Positions 54,401 to 61,656 of a DNA stretch of 64,000 nucleotides are shown here, one piece after another; the first letter of the stretch is position 1; the number at the start of each line of letters is the position of its first letter. This stretch comes from Anthropogastromicrobium aceti (GTDB taxonomy: Bacteria; Bacillota; Clostridia; Lachnospirales; Lachnospiraceae), in the NCBI RefSeq assembly GCF_025567095.1, contig NZ_JAOQJH010000006.1; one strand, 5' to 3'. The notes under the pieces were generated by a model that had not been told where the DNA came from, searched no databases, and saw nothing but the letters and a program-made list of their open reading frames with translations. The translations under genes and the position numbers were made by a program.

Positions 54401-54497
54401 TGTTGCAATTAGTGTGGCACTTACGATGATCGCCGGACTGATTCCGTCAAAGCTTGCTGCAAAGAAGGACCCAGTTATTGCACTTAGAAGTGAGTAA
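51456..54497 (+). CDS. Fused MacB-like ABC exporter (ATPase plus FtsX-type permease)
   Basis: A 1013-residue protein starting at a GTG after AAAAGGAG. Residues about 1-225 are a LolD/MacB-type ATPase: GQSGSGKTTLLN, MSGGQMQRVAIARAL, ILLADEPTGALD. A membrane helix lies near residue 270, then about 570 extracellular residues including a Ser/Met-rich stretch (about 410-450). Three FtsX-type helices end the protein (VSYGLIAFVSISLIVSSIM, then VLERTKEIGILRSVGASKKD). The family exports peptides or drives extracellular mechanical work. No peptide gene or two-component system adjoins it, so the substrate is open. Confidence 0.88.
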   Translation: MLQLKNIVKTYVAGDTKQDALKGVSMNFRENEFVSILGQSGSGKTTLLNIIGGLDRYTSGDLIINGVSTSKYKDADWDYYRNHSIGFVFQSYNLIPHQSVLSNVELALTLAGISKKERRARAIEVLKKVGLADHIHKRPNQMSGGQMQRVAIARALINNPDILLADEPTGALDSETSVQIMELLKEIAKDKLVIMVTHNPELAAKYSTRIIRVLDGRIVDDTDPYNVPDQISVTPQKRKKISMSMGTAVSLSFNNLKTKKGRTLLTAFAGSIGIIGIALILSLSTGIQDYVNDLQRDTLSSYPVSIAKEESPLASILTAAMPQEDGDNADKKENTVYSNSRMGQMFNAMFASDSDTNNLTKFKAYLEEKMAEEPEKKDSDVLKDHVETIQYQYDVALNTYIETEDGYRSTDMTSVFMNGMTSSSSTGSDSSENSMASMMGMSSSSMSQMSSSMMSLWSELLPGNDGELISDMVYDQYDLEAGRWPEAANELVLIMSDQNEITDVAFYALGLMSDEEVTDMMKAVMKSETLSTKQREISYDDILETTFKLILNPDYYTKEANGTWSYIGDDKDSMNLVIDHGYDLKIVGIIKPNPDAAVTSATGSFGYTSALTQYVIEQTNNSELVKEQKLPENENLDLLTGLPFVITEENDTTDEEKAEKIKEYFAGLNDVEKTKIYTEILSEPTDEEIEQMTSMYMNNFSSRDAIITLVASTMGMDEETAKSYLEDYSDEELQEMLQKQLVQMIKENKSDSAQAQVLQMRVNATEQGDLFGTAGYAAVAKAFDELIDSTDDTTVLAKYYDEYMPSTVSGSTLEETLQKLSAVDINSPSAINIYAKSFDDKEKIADVITQYNETAEEDDQISYTDYVALLMSGVNTMINAVSYGLIAFVSISLIVSSIMIGIITYISVLERTKEIGILRSVGASKKDISRVFNAETAIIGLTAGLMGIGVTLLLNIPISMVIDNLTGIGNIAKLPVMGAVILVAISVALTMIAGLIPSKLAAKKDPVIALRSE

Positions 54498-54527
54498 GTT
54501 CAAAGTGAATAAAAAGATAGGAACCGA

Positions 54528-54557
54528 TTGACAAAGACCTCTCATAGGACGTATACT
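54528..54557 (+). promoter_or_regulatory. Promoter of the ECF transporter operon
   Basis: TTGACA at 54528-54533, an 18-bp spacer and TATACT at 54552-54557. The leader to 54665 holds repeated AAATGAGAC motifs but no recognisable FMN or other riboswitch. Confidence 0.7.
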
Positions 54558-54665
54558 AGCAATGTCTTGTAAAAAGACAAATGAGACGTTTCTTGTTTCA
54601 GTTTATGGGTTCGTTAGAACAAAATAAATGAGACATTTGACGTTACAATCAGAGGAGGAGAGGTT

Positions 54666-55214
54666 ATGAAAAACAACAGCATTAAAACCGTTGTTGCCGT
54701 TGGAATCGGCGCAGCATTGTTTTTTGTACTGGGACGTTTTGTGGCAATTCCAAGCCCGGTTCCAAACACAAATATCAGCTTGCAGTATGCAGTACTTGCA
54801 TTGTTAGCAGCAATGTACGGACCAGTAGCAGGCGGTCTGATCGGATTTATCGGACATGCACTGATCGATTTATCATGGGGCGGCAGCCCGTGGTGGAGCT
54901 GGGTAATCACATCCGCATTTGTCGGCGTTGTGATTGGTCTGTTCGCAAAGAAGCTCAATGTACAGGAAGGTGTATTTGACAAGACAAAGACAGCTATCTT
55001 CGCAATCGCTAATGTGGCAGCGCATGTGATTGGCTGGGTAGTCGTAGCGCCAGTACTTGATATTTTAATTTACGCAGAGCCTGTAAAAAAGGTATTTGCG
55101 CAGGGTGTATTTGCAGCAATCTCCAATACCATCACAGGAGTGATTGTTGGCGGACTGTTAATTGTGGCATATACAAAGACCATTGCAAAGAAAGGTTCTC
55201 TCGATAGAGAATAA
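54666..55214 (+). CDS. ECF transporter substrate-binding S component (UPF0397 family)
   Basis: A 182-residue membrane protein with about five helices. IPSPVPNTNISLQYAVLALLAA and GFIGHALIDLSWGGSPWWSW are strong UPF0397 matches. The family is usually annotated as a riboflavin or vitamin S component with a dedicated ATPase and T gene, as found here. GAGGAGGAGAGGTT precedes the ATG. Substrate identity is not proven by the sequence. Confidence 0.9.
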   Translation: MKNNSIKTVVAVGIGAALFFVLGRFVAIPSPVPNTNISLQYAVLALLAAMYGPVAGGLIGFIGHALIDLSWGGSPWWSWVITSAFVGVVIGLFAKKLNVQEGVFDKTKTAIFAIANVAAHVIGWVVVAPVLDILIYAEPVKKVFAQGVFAAISNTITGVIVGGLLIVAYTKTIAKKGSLDRE

Positions 55215-55222
55215 AACTTTGA

Positions 55223-55286
55223 CAAAGCCTTCTCATTTAGCTGAAAAATTTTCGGCTTGTGAAAAGGCTTTGATTTTTATTGTTTT
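55223..55286 (+). terminator. Internal hairpin-terminator between ecfS and the ATPase
   Basis: CAAAGCCTTCTCA pairs with TGTGAAAAGGCTTTG around a second internal stem, followed by ATTTTTATTGTTTTT. It may lower ATPase expression relative to the S component. Confidence 0.75.
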
Positions 55287-55300
55287 TATGAGGTGTTTAA

Positions 55301-57025
55301 ATGACGAAGAAAAAGTCCCCTGTTATTTCATTTGAAGATTTTTCATTCCAATATCGGGCACAGAAAAAGCCAACACTGACAGGGATCAATCTGAATATTT
55401 ATCCGGGAGAAAAGGTACTGATCGCAGGCCCTTCCGGCAGCGGAAAGAGTACGCTGGCAGGCTGCATCAATGGGTTAAACCCATTTTCTAATCCTGGTGA
55501 AAGTACAGGCAAGCTGATTGTAGATGGCGTAGATGCGATGCAAAGCAGCATTTTTGAACTGTCAGCTCATGTGGGAACAGTGTTACAGGATCCAGATGGA
55601 CAATTTATCGGTCTGACGGTAGGTGAGGATATTGCGTTTGCATTAGAAAACAGCTGTACACCTCAGGACAAAATGCATGAAATTACAAAGCATGCGGCAG
55701 AGCTTGTTGGCATCGAGCATCATCTGGACTACGCACCGCATGAGCTGTCAGGCGGACAAAAGCAGCGAGTCAGCCTTGCTGGTGTTATGGTCGATGAGGT
55801 GAAGATCCTTCTCTTTGATGAGCCGCTTGCTAATCTCGATCCGGCAGCAGGAAAGCAGGCAATTGAACTGATTGATGAGATTCAGAAAAAGACGGATACG
55901 ACTGTTCTGATTATCGAGCATCGCCTAGAGGATGTACTTTGGAGAAATGTGGATCGCATTGTGCTTGTTAATGATGGTACAATTCTTGCTGATTTGACGC
56001 CAGATGAATTGCTTTCAACAAATCTGCTTAGAGATAATGGTATTCGCGAGCCGCTCTATATAACCGCCATGCGTTATGCAGGAATTGATATTACAAAGGA
56101 AAAGAAGCCAGCTCATGCCGATTCAGTTGTGTTAGATGAGTCTGATCAAAAAAAACTGCGAAATTGGTTTTCGGCACAGCCATTCTCCCCAAAGGAGCCA
56201 GAAGGAGCTCCTCTTTTGGAAGTGAAAAATTTGAGCTTTGGCTACAATAAAGGGCAGCAGACGTTAAAAAATGTCAGTCTTTCTGTGAAAAAAGGCGAGA
56301 TGGTCAGCATTGTGGGACGAAACGGAGCTGGAAAATCAACCTTTTCTAAGCTGGTATGCGGTTTCGAGGATCCTAATCAGGGAGAGATATTTTTTGAAGG
56401 ACAAGATCTTTTGAAGGAAAATATTAGAAGCCGTGCTAAGAAGATTGGCTATGTCATGCAAAATCCTAATCAGATGATTTCTAAAACAATGATTTACGAT
56501 GAAGTCGCGCTTGGCCTTCAGAAGTCTGGAAAGTCCGAGGAAGAGATTCGAGCGAAAGTCGAAGAAACGTTAAAAATTTGTGGTCTGTATCCGTTCCGTA
56601 ACTGGCCAATTTCGGCACTTAGTTTTGGTCAGAAAAAGCGTGTGACGATCGCAAGCGTTCTTGTGCAGGATCCGAAATTAATTATCCTCGACGAGCCGAC
56701 AGCGGGACAGGACTTTAAGCACTACACGGAAATTATGGAATTTTTGCGCGGATTAAATGAGCAGGGCGTTACCGTTATCATGATTACACATGATATGCAT
56801 CTGATGTTAGAGTACACACCAAGAGCGCTTGTATTTTCCGATGGACAGCTGATTGACGATTGCAGGGCATCACAGGTACTGTGCAATCCAGAGCTTGTGG
56901 CGCGTGCCGCACTCAAGGAGACGAGTCTTTTTACACTCGCAAATCGCTGTGGCATCACTCCGCCGGAAAGCTTTGTAGAGCGCTTTATTCAGGAAGACAG
57001 GGAGGTTCGCAGCCATGGCCGCTAA
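55301..57025 (+). CDS. ECF transporter duplicated ATPase (two ABC domains)
   Basis: A 574-residue fusion of two energy-coupling ATPases. Domain 1: AGPSGSGKSTLAG, LSGGQKQRVSLAGVM, ILLFDEPLANLDP. Domain 2 (from about 305): GRNGAGKSTFSK, LSFGQKKRVTIASVL, LIILDEPTAGQDFKH. It powers the S and T components encoded on either side. The ATG follows TGAGGTGTTTAA. It overlaps the T gene by 11 bases. Confidence 0.92.
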   Translation: MTKKKSPVISFEDFSFQYRAQKKPTLTGINLNIYPGEKVLIAGPSGSGKSTLAGCINGLNPFSNPGESTGKLIVDGVDAMQSSIFELSAHVGTVLQDPDGQFIGLTVGEDIAFALENSCTPQDKMHEITKHAAELVGIEHHLDYAPHELSGGQKQRVSLAGVMVDEVKILLFDEPLANLDPAAGKQAIELIDEIQKKTDTTVLIIEHRLEDVLWRNVDRIVLVNDGTILADLTPDELLSTNLLRDNGIREPLYITAMRYAGIDITKEKKPAHADSVVLDESDQKKLRNWFSAQPFSPKEPEGAPLLEVKNLSFGYNKGQQTLKNVSLSVKKGEMVSIVGRNGAGKSTFSKLVCGFEDPNQGEIFFEGQDLLKENIRSRAKKIGYVMQNPNQMISKTMIYDEVALGLQKSGKSEEEIRAKVEETLKICGLYPFRNWPISALSFGQKKRVTIASVLVQDPKLIILDEPTAGQDFKHYTEIMEFLRGLNEQGVTVIMITHDMHLMLEYTPRALVFSDGQLIDDCRASQVLCNPELVARAALKETSLFTLANRCGITPPESFVERFIQEDREVRSHGR

Positions 57026-57554
57026 GACGGTATTAAATTATCTGGAACGCGACAGCGTGATTCATAAAATGACGGGAACGACCAAGCTGGCGTTTTTCCT
57101 GCTCTTTACCTTTGCCAGCATGATTACATACAACACCTGGGTATTGCTTGTATTGTTTGCTGTAAGTCTTGCTGCATTTAAGTTAAGCCATATTAAGTAC
57201 CGCGAAGTGCGCTTCATGATGATTTTCATGCTTGTATTTTTGGTACTCAATAATTTATTTATTTTCTTATTTGATCCGAATCAGGGAACAACTCTTTATG
57301 GTACCAGACATGTACTGTTTCATTTATTCTGGCGCTATGATGTGACAGCAGAGCAGTTATTTTACATGCTAAACATCTCGCTGAAATATTTTGTGGCGCT
57401 GCCAGTTGCAATTTTGTTTATTTCGGCAACAAATCCAAGTGAGTTTGCTGCCAGCTTAAACAGTATTGGAATTTCCTACAAGGTGGGCTATTCTGTTGCC
57501 ATAGCACTTCGCTATATTCCTGATATTCAGAGAGATTATCAGGTGAATTGGTAA
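57015..57554 (+). pseudogene. ECF transporter T component, truncated at a sequence junction
   Basis: The 179 residues start like EcfT (a soluble N-terminus, then helices such as LAFFLLFTFASMITYNTWVLLVLFAVSLAAF), and the family motif region FAASLNSIGISYKVGYSVAIALRYIPDIQRDYQ is present. The protein then changes to VNW and a stop at 57554, about 90 residues short, with the coupling helices missing. The foreign bases 57541-57585 run into a gap of N and resemble the 133-bp repeat at 60386-60652. Either an insertion broke the gene or the contigs were wrongly joined. Confidence 0.75.
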
Positions 57555-57585
57555 ATTGACTTCCAGTTTGCAAAAGTAAATCCCT

Positions 57586-57835
57586 NNNNNNNNNNNNNNN
57601 NNNNNNNNNNNNNNNNNNNNNNNNNNNNNNNNNNNNNNNNNNNNNNNNNNNNNNNNNNNNNNNNNNNNNNNNNNNNNNNNNNNNNNNNNNNNNNNNNNNN
57701 NNNNNNNNNNNNNNNNNNNNNNNNNNNNNNNNNNNNNNNNNNNNNNNNNNNNNNNNNNNNNNNNNNNNNNNNNNNNNNNNNNNNNNNNNNNNNNNNNNNN
57801 NNNNNNNNNNNNNNNNNNNNNNNNNNNNNNNNNNN
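57586..57835. other. Assembly gap 1 (250 N)
   Basis: Unresolved bases. The right edge starts inside a CRISPR array, so the array is probably larger than shown. Confidence 0.99.
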
Positions 57836-57837
57836 GT

Positions 57838-57949
57838 GTGTCAATGCCCTCTCGGGCTTATACCTCATTTCTACGCATTTAAGAGAAATTCCTAGGGACG
57901 CTACTGTAGCTGGTGTCAATGCCCTCTCGGGCTTATACCTCATTTCTAC
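57838..57949 (-). CRISPR. CRISPR array 1 (37-nt type X repeats), truncated by gap
   Basis: Two identical 37-nt repeats at 57838-57874 and 57913-57949 flank a 38-nt spacer. On the minus strand the repeat starts GTAGAAATGAGG and ends GGGCATTGACAC, with the hairpin GCCC-GAGA-GGGC inside. The conserved leader (type X) abuts the repeat at 57949, so transcription runs leftward. No cas gene is visible in the window. Confidence 0.9.
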
Positions 57950-58272
57950 GGTACCCCTTCAAAAACCTAGGTTTTATGCGGTTTACAGAGCCTGCTTTTG
58001 CAGGTATTTATCAGAATATTCTGGCAATAGCTATTTTTCGTGCATGTTAACATTTTGGACATATTTAATGAGGTGTACTTACCCTCGACACTGAATTAAG
58101 TATAGCACTAATTACAACCGTTGTCATCCTATTTTTTCACTCTCTTGATAAGTTGAGCTGAGCAGTAACACGCTACCCTCTCGTGCTGCTGCTCAGTCTC
58201 CTCTGCACAAAATGTATACTTTTGTTTATAGAACTTTTATAAAGTTTATGTTTTTTTGCCGGGGACAGGCAC
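57950..58272 (-). promoter_or_regulatory. CRISPR leader X, copy A
   Basis: This 323-bp sequence abuts array 1. On the minus strand it carries ATGACA (58122-58127), a 17-bp spacer and TATACT (58099-58104), about 150 bp before the first repeat. The same sequence recurs at 58781-58806 (cut), 61334-61538 (partial, no array) and 62800-63121. Its outer end is the REP-like hairpin 58257-58272. Confidence 0.8.
58257..58272. repeat. REP-like hairpin, copy 1
   Basis: TGCCGGGGACAGGCAC: stem TGCC/GGCA-type ends around GGGGACA, flanked by T runs. It marks the junction between leader X and a truncated type Y array. Confidence 0.75.
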
Positions 58273-58311
58273 TTTTTTTCCTGGGCTTGACGAGTATCCG
58301 ATTTTCAGTGA

Positions 58312-58343
58312 GTTTCAATGCCCTCACGGGCTTGAGTTGTTAC
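58312..58343 (-). CRISPR. Single 32-nt type Y repeat beside its own leader
   Basis: On the minus strand it starts GTAACAACTCAAGCCC and ends GGGCATTGAAAC, with one variant base in the hairpin loop side. It is preceded by the type Y leader and followed by about 34 nt of spacer-like sequence before REP-like copy 1 cuts it off. Confidence 0.75.
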
Positions 58344-58505
58344 GGTAAGAATGTCCAATATTTTAAATTTTCCATGATACTTTTTATGCATCCCTGCTAT
58401 TTATAAATGTATATTAGCATACCTTCCAATTTTTTTCAACCAATTATCTAAGTTTTTGAGGTGCGAATCCCCTAGTACTTTTCTGGGAACTTGCCTTTCG
58501 CACCA
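58344..58505 (-). promoter_or_regulatory. Leader of the type Y (32-nt repeat) CRISPR array
   Basis: AT-rich sequence directly upstream of the type Y repeat on the minus strand. It includes a long hairpin between GGTGCGAA (58460-58467) and TTCGCACC (58497-58504). From memory, such GGTGCGAA/TTCGCACC hairpins precede type I-C arrays, which also have 32-nt repeats and 33-35-nt spacers. Confidence 0.6.
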
Positions 58506-58546
58506 CTATTTTATCATTTTTCTGGTAACAAACACCAATACCTTAT

Positions 58547-58780
58547 TCTCGGGCTTATACCTCATTTCTACTGCCACCTGCTTTGCTGGCAGACCTGATC
58601 AACCCGAGTATGTGTCAATGCCCTCTCGGGCTTGAGTTGTTACGCCAAAGAAGGGCGCTCCGGTACTTGTACGACTGTTTCAATGCCCTCTCGGGCTTGA
58701 GTTGTTACAAGAGATTCCACTTGTTGTTGTGCGAACCGATGAAGTTTCAATGCCCTCTCGGGCTTATACCTCATTTCTAC
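58547..58780 (-). CRISPR. CRISPR array 2, mosaic of two repeat types
   Basis: In plus coordinates: partial X-type end 58547-58571, spacer 40 nt, hybrid repeat 58612-58643 (starts GTGTC, ends GAGTTGTTAC), spacer 33 nt, type Y repeat 58677-58708, spacer 35 nt, hybrid repeat 58744-58780 (starts GTTTC, ends CTCATTTCTAC), then the leader X edge GGTACCCC. Spacers next to X-type ends are long and those next to Y-type ends are short. Confidence 0.9.
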
Positions 58781-58806
58781 GGTACCCCTTCAAAAACCTA
58801 GGTTTT
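58781..58806 (-). promoter_or_regulatory. CRISPR leader X, copy B (cut by gap)
   Basis: The first 26 bp of leader X next to array 2, identical to copies A and D, then N. Confidence 0.75.
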
Positions 58807-59136
58807 NNNNNNNNNNNNNNNNNNNNNNNNNNNNNNNNNNNNNNNNNNNNNNNNNNNNNNNNNNNNNNNNNNNNNNNNNNNNNNNNNNNNNNNNNNNNNN
58901 NNNNNNNNNNNNNNNNNNNNNNNNNNNNNNNNNNNNNNNNNNNNNNNNNNNNNNNNNNNNNNNNNNNNNNNNNNNNNNNNNNNNNNNNNNNNNNNNNNNN
59001 NNNNNNNNNNNNNNNNNNNNNNNNNNNNNNNNNNNNNNNNNNNNNNNNNNNNNNNNNNNNNNNNNNNNNNNNNNNNNNNNNNNNNNNNNNNNNNNNNNNN
59101 NNNNNNNNNNNNNNNNNNNNNNNNNNNNNNNNNNNN
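58807..59136. other. Assembly gap 2 (330 N)
   Basis: Unresolved bases. The gap starts inside leader X and ends exactly at REP-like copy 2, consistent with a full leader being hidden. Confidence 0.99.
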
Positions 59137-59152
59137 TGCCGGGGACAGGCAC
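59137..59152. repeat. REP-like hairpin, copy 2
   Basis: TGCCGGGGACAGGCAC, 35 bp beyond the stop codon of the AbiTii gene (minus strand). Confidence 0.75.
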
Positions 59153-59186
59153 TGGATGTTTTATATAGCTATACTACATTCACCAA

Positions 59187-59885
59187 TTACTTCTCATTTT
59201 TCGATGCAATCGTTGATTCCTTGATTCTATTATTATCTCCAATATTCACACTATTGTCGTTATATATAACCAGACTTAGATGATTAATAATTTCGTCCAT
59301 CTCTTCTGGTGTTTTACGATCCACATCAATATCCAGCTCATCCAGCGGTCCAAATTTTTTCTCTAAGTACGTGAGAACATCTAGTAACTTACTTTCTACT
59401 TGCGAAAAAATGTTTCTAATTTGTGGCATATTCAATTTAACGGATGCTGAAGTTATTATCATATATGGATCATTATTATAGTGGGCAATAGCAGAATAGA
59501 AATCAGCCGGAATCACCACTGAGAATCCCAAATTATCCTTATCCTCATCTAAAGTATCCTTCAAAGCTCCAATCGCAGTCCTAATTTCATGCCATATAAC
59601 AGAATGCTGCAATTCCTCGGGCATTTTTCCTAGTGGTAATGGCACATTCGAATATTTCATGTGCGAAACCATAGAACCTTTAAAATAAGATCCATACAAT
59701 TGCCCCGATACAACTCTATATTCAGGTACGTCTGAGTCATCAGGATATCCACCAATTTCATAGGAAACCCAGTTTAATAAATCTTTGTCACCCAGATCTT
59801 GGAGCAATACTTTTGTTCTTTTTAGCGCTGTCTGAGTATCAACAACTCCATTTGCTAGATCTTTTATGATTTTACTTTTGGCCAT
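59187..59885 (-). CDS. AbiTii-domain putative defence protein
   Basis: A 232-residue protein transcribed leftward; the ATG at 59885 is 9 bp after GAGGGG and overlaps the stop of the small upstream gene (TAATG). Residues about 1-175 match the AbiTii domain: TQTALKRTKVLLQDLGDKDL, NWVSYEIGGYPDDSDVPEYR, GQLYGSYF and MPEEL. The C-terminus contains SVNIGDNNRIKESTIAS, nearly the same motif as the start of the partner protein (60611-60736). AbiTii domains occur in predicted abortive infection and antiviral proteins. The mechanism is unknown. Confidence 0.8.
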   Translation of the reverse strand: MAKSKIIKDLANGVVDTQTALKRTKVLLQDLGDKDLLNWVSYEIGGYPDDSDVPEYRVVSGQLYGSYFKGSMVSHMKYSNVPLPLGKMPEELQHSVIWHEIRTAIGALKDTLDEDKDNLGFSVVIPADFYSAIAHYNNDPYMIITSASVKLNMPQIRNIFSQVESKLLDVLTYLEKKFGPLDELDIDVDRKTPEEMDEIINHLSLVIYNDNSVNIGDNNRIKESTIASKNEK

Positions 59886-59977
59886 TAGACGCACCCCTCA
59901 ATCCAATTTACTATACTTTCCCAAAATGAAAATAATAAGATAATACCAGCAGATAATGAAATTAAAAAGCCACATAT
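59885..59977 (-). pseudogene. C-terminal end of the small membrane partner of AbiTii
   Basis: From the gap edge the open frame reads ICGFLISLSAGIILLFSFW then ESIVNWIEGCV and stops at TAA 59887-59885, sharing one base with the AbiTii ATG. It is one membrane helix with a short amphipathic end. It is probably the missing C-terminus of the gene that begins at 60736; the middle is lost in the gap and repeat. Confidence 0.65.
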
Positions 59978-60321
59978 NNNNNNNNNNNNNNNNNNNNNNN
60001 NNNNNNNNNNNNNNNNNNNNNNNNNNNNNNNNNNNNNNNNNNNNNNNNNNNNNNNNNNNNNNNNNNNNNNNNNNNNNNNNNNNNNNNNNNNNNNNNNNNN
60101 NNNNNNNNNNNNNNNNNNNNNNNNNNNNNNNNNNNNNNNNNNNNNNNNNNNNNNNNNNNNNNNNNNNNNNNNNNNNNNNNNNNNNNNNNNNNNNNNNNNN
60201 NNNNNNNNNNNNNNNNNNNNNNNNNNNNNNNNNNNNNNNNNNNNNNNNNNNNNNNNNNNNNNNNNNNNNNNNNNNNNNNNNNNNNNNNNNNNNNNNNNNN
60301 NNNNNNNNNNNNNNNNNNNNN
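59978..60321. other. Assembly gap 3 (344 N)
   Basis: Unresolved bases inside the small membrane partner gene of AbiTii. Confidence 0.99.
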
Positions 60322-60385
60322 CCCTGGATGCCGCTCGGGTCGCTCCTCAGCGTTGCCTTATCCTGCATCTCAGGAAAAGTAACTA

Positions 60386-60652
60386 TATTTTAATTGATTA
60401 CTGACCAAAATTCAACCGGTTGGGGAAAGGTTTGGAAGAGTTACTTCCACCACTGTTTTTGCAATGGTAAGTTCCGGTTATGACCTACTGGAACTGGAAT
60501 TTACTTTTCCAACTGACCTATTTTAATTGATTACTGACCAAAATTCAACCGGTTGGGGAAAGGTTTGGAAGAGTTACTTCCACCACTGTTTTTGCAATGG
60601 TAAGTTCCGGTTATGACCTACTGGAACTGGAATTTACTTTTCCAACTGACCT
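60386..60652. repeat. Tandem duplication of a 133-bp unit
   Basis: Two identical 133-bp copies, the first starting at about 60386 and the second at about 60519. Each contains internal hairpins (GGAAG/CTTCC and GTTCCGGT/ACTGGAAC). It cuts into the small AbiTii partner gene at about codon 28. Part of it (TTTACTTTT, CAACTG) resembles the foreign bases that end the ecfT gene at 57541-57585. The flank 60322-60385 shows no gene. Confidence 0.85.
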
Positions 60653-60736
60653 CTGTTTTACTTTTTCCACATCATTAACAGTCTCAGCTATCGTAGAATT
60701 TTTTATTTTGTTTCCGTTTCCAATATTTACTGACAT
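60611..60736 (-). pseudogene. N-terminus of the small AbiTii partner with NIG motif, interrupted
   Basis: The ATG at 60736 lies 9 bp after GGAGG. The frame encodes 41 residues starting MSVNIGNGNKIKNSTIAET; the first 28 or so look native, and the rest is read-through into the 133-bp repeat. The SVNIG..NKIK.STIA motif recurs in the C-terminus of the AbiTii protein. Intact homologues would be expected to continue into the membrane helix seen at 59885-59977. Confidence 0.7.
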
Positions 60737-60772
60737 AACATAACACCTCCTTCTCGAGTATACATTCACATT

Positions 60773-61250
60773 TTAATAATATTGTTCAATATAGTTATAG
60801 GCTTTATCAAATACCTCTTTATCTTTTATTTTGTATTTAACACATACCACACTTCTAAGAGCTTTTTTTACTTCCTTGCGGCCAGTAGTCGTATTCTGCC
60901 AGACATCAGATCGAACTATCTTTACAATATCATCTATATCAGCAACTATACGTTTCACAATCACTGGAGTATTTGTATTTTTAACTCCATTAAAAAGTTC
61001 CGTCAATGCAGCTTTGCCCTTATCAACTTCTTCTTCCAGAATAACTTCTTTCTCTGCTGCTGCCTCTTTTGCTAACTCAAGAAGCATCTTCAGGAATTCT
61101 ATACTGTTTAATAATCCCTGCTCATGCTGTTCTCTAAGTTTTTCCAGGCGATCGCCAAGCTTAATAAACTTAGGATCATCTGTATGCTTTCGGATTTTAG
61201 CGACAAGATCTATCTCAACTTTCTTTGCTGCATTCTTTACACCTTTATAG
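60773..61250 (-). pseudogene. hsdR: C-terminal remnant of type I restriction endonuclease HsdR
   Basis: About 158 residues matching the HsdR C-terminus: KKVEIDLVAKIRKH, LGDRLEKLREQHEQGLLNSIEFLK, DIDDIVKIVRSDVWQNTT, REVKKALR and DKAYNYIEQYY. HsdR is about 1000 residues, so the helicase and nuclease parts are missing. The break coincides with REP-like copy 3 at 61251-61267. It ends 37 bp before the small AbiTii partner gene, so an R-M operon probably once carried the AbiTii pair at its end. Confidence 0.85.
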
Positions 61251-61267
61251 TACCAGGGATCTGGCAC
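61251..61267. repeat. REP-like hairpin, copy 3
   Basis: TACCAGGGATCTGGCAC, a variant of the REP-like motif, followed by TTAGTAC. It lies exactly at the 5' break of the hsdR remnant. The next 66 bp to 61333 show no gene. Confidence 0.65.
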
Positions 61268-61333
61268 TTAGTACTCCCGTGACAAACGGTGATCTGGTGG
61301 AAGATAACCAGATTATTATGTCAATGTCTTTTT

Positions 61334-61538
61334 AATGAGGCGCACTTACCCTTGACACTGGATTAAGTATAGCACTAACTACAACCGTTGTCATCCTATT
61401 TCTCACTCTCTTGACAAGCTGAGCTGAGCAGTAACACGCTGTCATCTCGGGTTGCTGCCCAGGCTTCTCTATGCAAAATGTAAACTTTTGTTTATAGAAA
61501 TTTTATAAAGTTTATATTTTTTTGCCGGGGTCTGGCAC
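61334..61538 (-). promoter_or_regulatory. CRISPR leader X, copy C, without an array
   Basis: About 205 bp similar to leader copies A and D, with the promoter kept: ATGACA (61389-61394), 17 bp, TATACT (61366-61371), on the minus strand. Downstream there is no repeat; transcription would run toward the hsdR remnant. The outer end is REP-like copy 4. Confidence 0.75.
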
Positions 61539-61643
61539 AATGCCAAATACCGCATTCCAGCCAAAAATACAGTATGTATATATTAAGGCTGATACAATAG
61601 TCATAAAAAGAGTTATATATATTGTATTTCTATTTGCTTTCAT
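61512..61643 (-). pseudogene. Small membrane-protein fragment ending in a REP-like element
   Basis: 43 codons starting MKANRNTIYITLFMTIVSAL after GGGGGAGTGGTG. One membrane helix (ITLFMTIVSALIYTYCIFG) is followed by residues VPDPGKKI encoded by the REP-like motif and a stop. The native end was lost at this junction. Confidence 0.55.
61523..61538. repeat. REP-like hairpin, copy 4
   Basis: TGCCGGGGTCTGGCAC, joining leader copy C to a truncated membrane-protein gene. Confidence 0.75.
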
Positions 61644-61656
61644 CACCACTCCCCCT

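Noticed and set aside
54558..54665. Riboswitch in the leader of the ECF operon
   Set aside because: No FMN-type or other recognisable conserved core; only repeated AAATGAGAC motifs are seen.
60322..60368. Short minus-strand reading frame with LRSDPSGIQ
   Set aside because: Too short, at a gap edge, and of a type often produced by repetitive intergenic sequence.
59956..60393. ORFs that run through blocks of N
   Set aside because: Open only because N bases cannot create stops; the real frames at the gap edges are on the minus strand.
60831..61250. 139-residue plus-strand ORF
   Set aside because: Shadow of the hsdR remnant, which has clear family motifs on the opposite strand.
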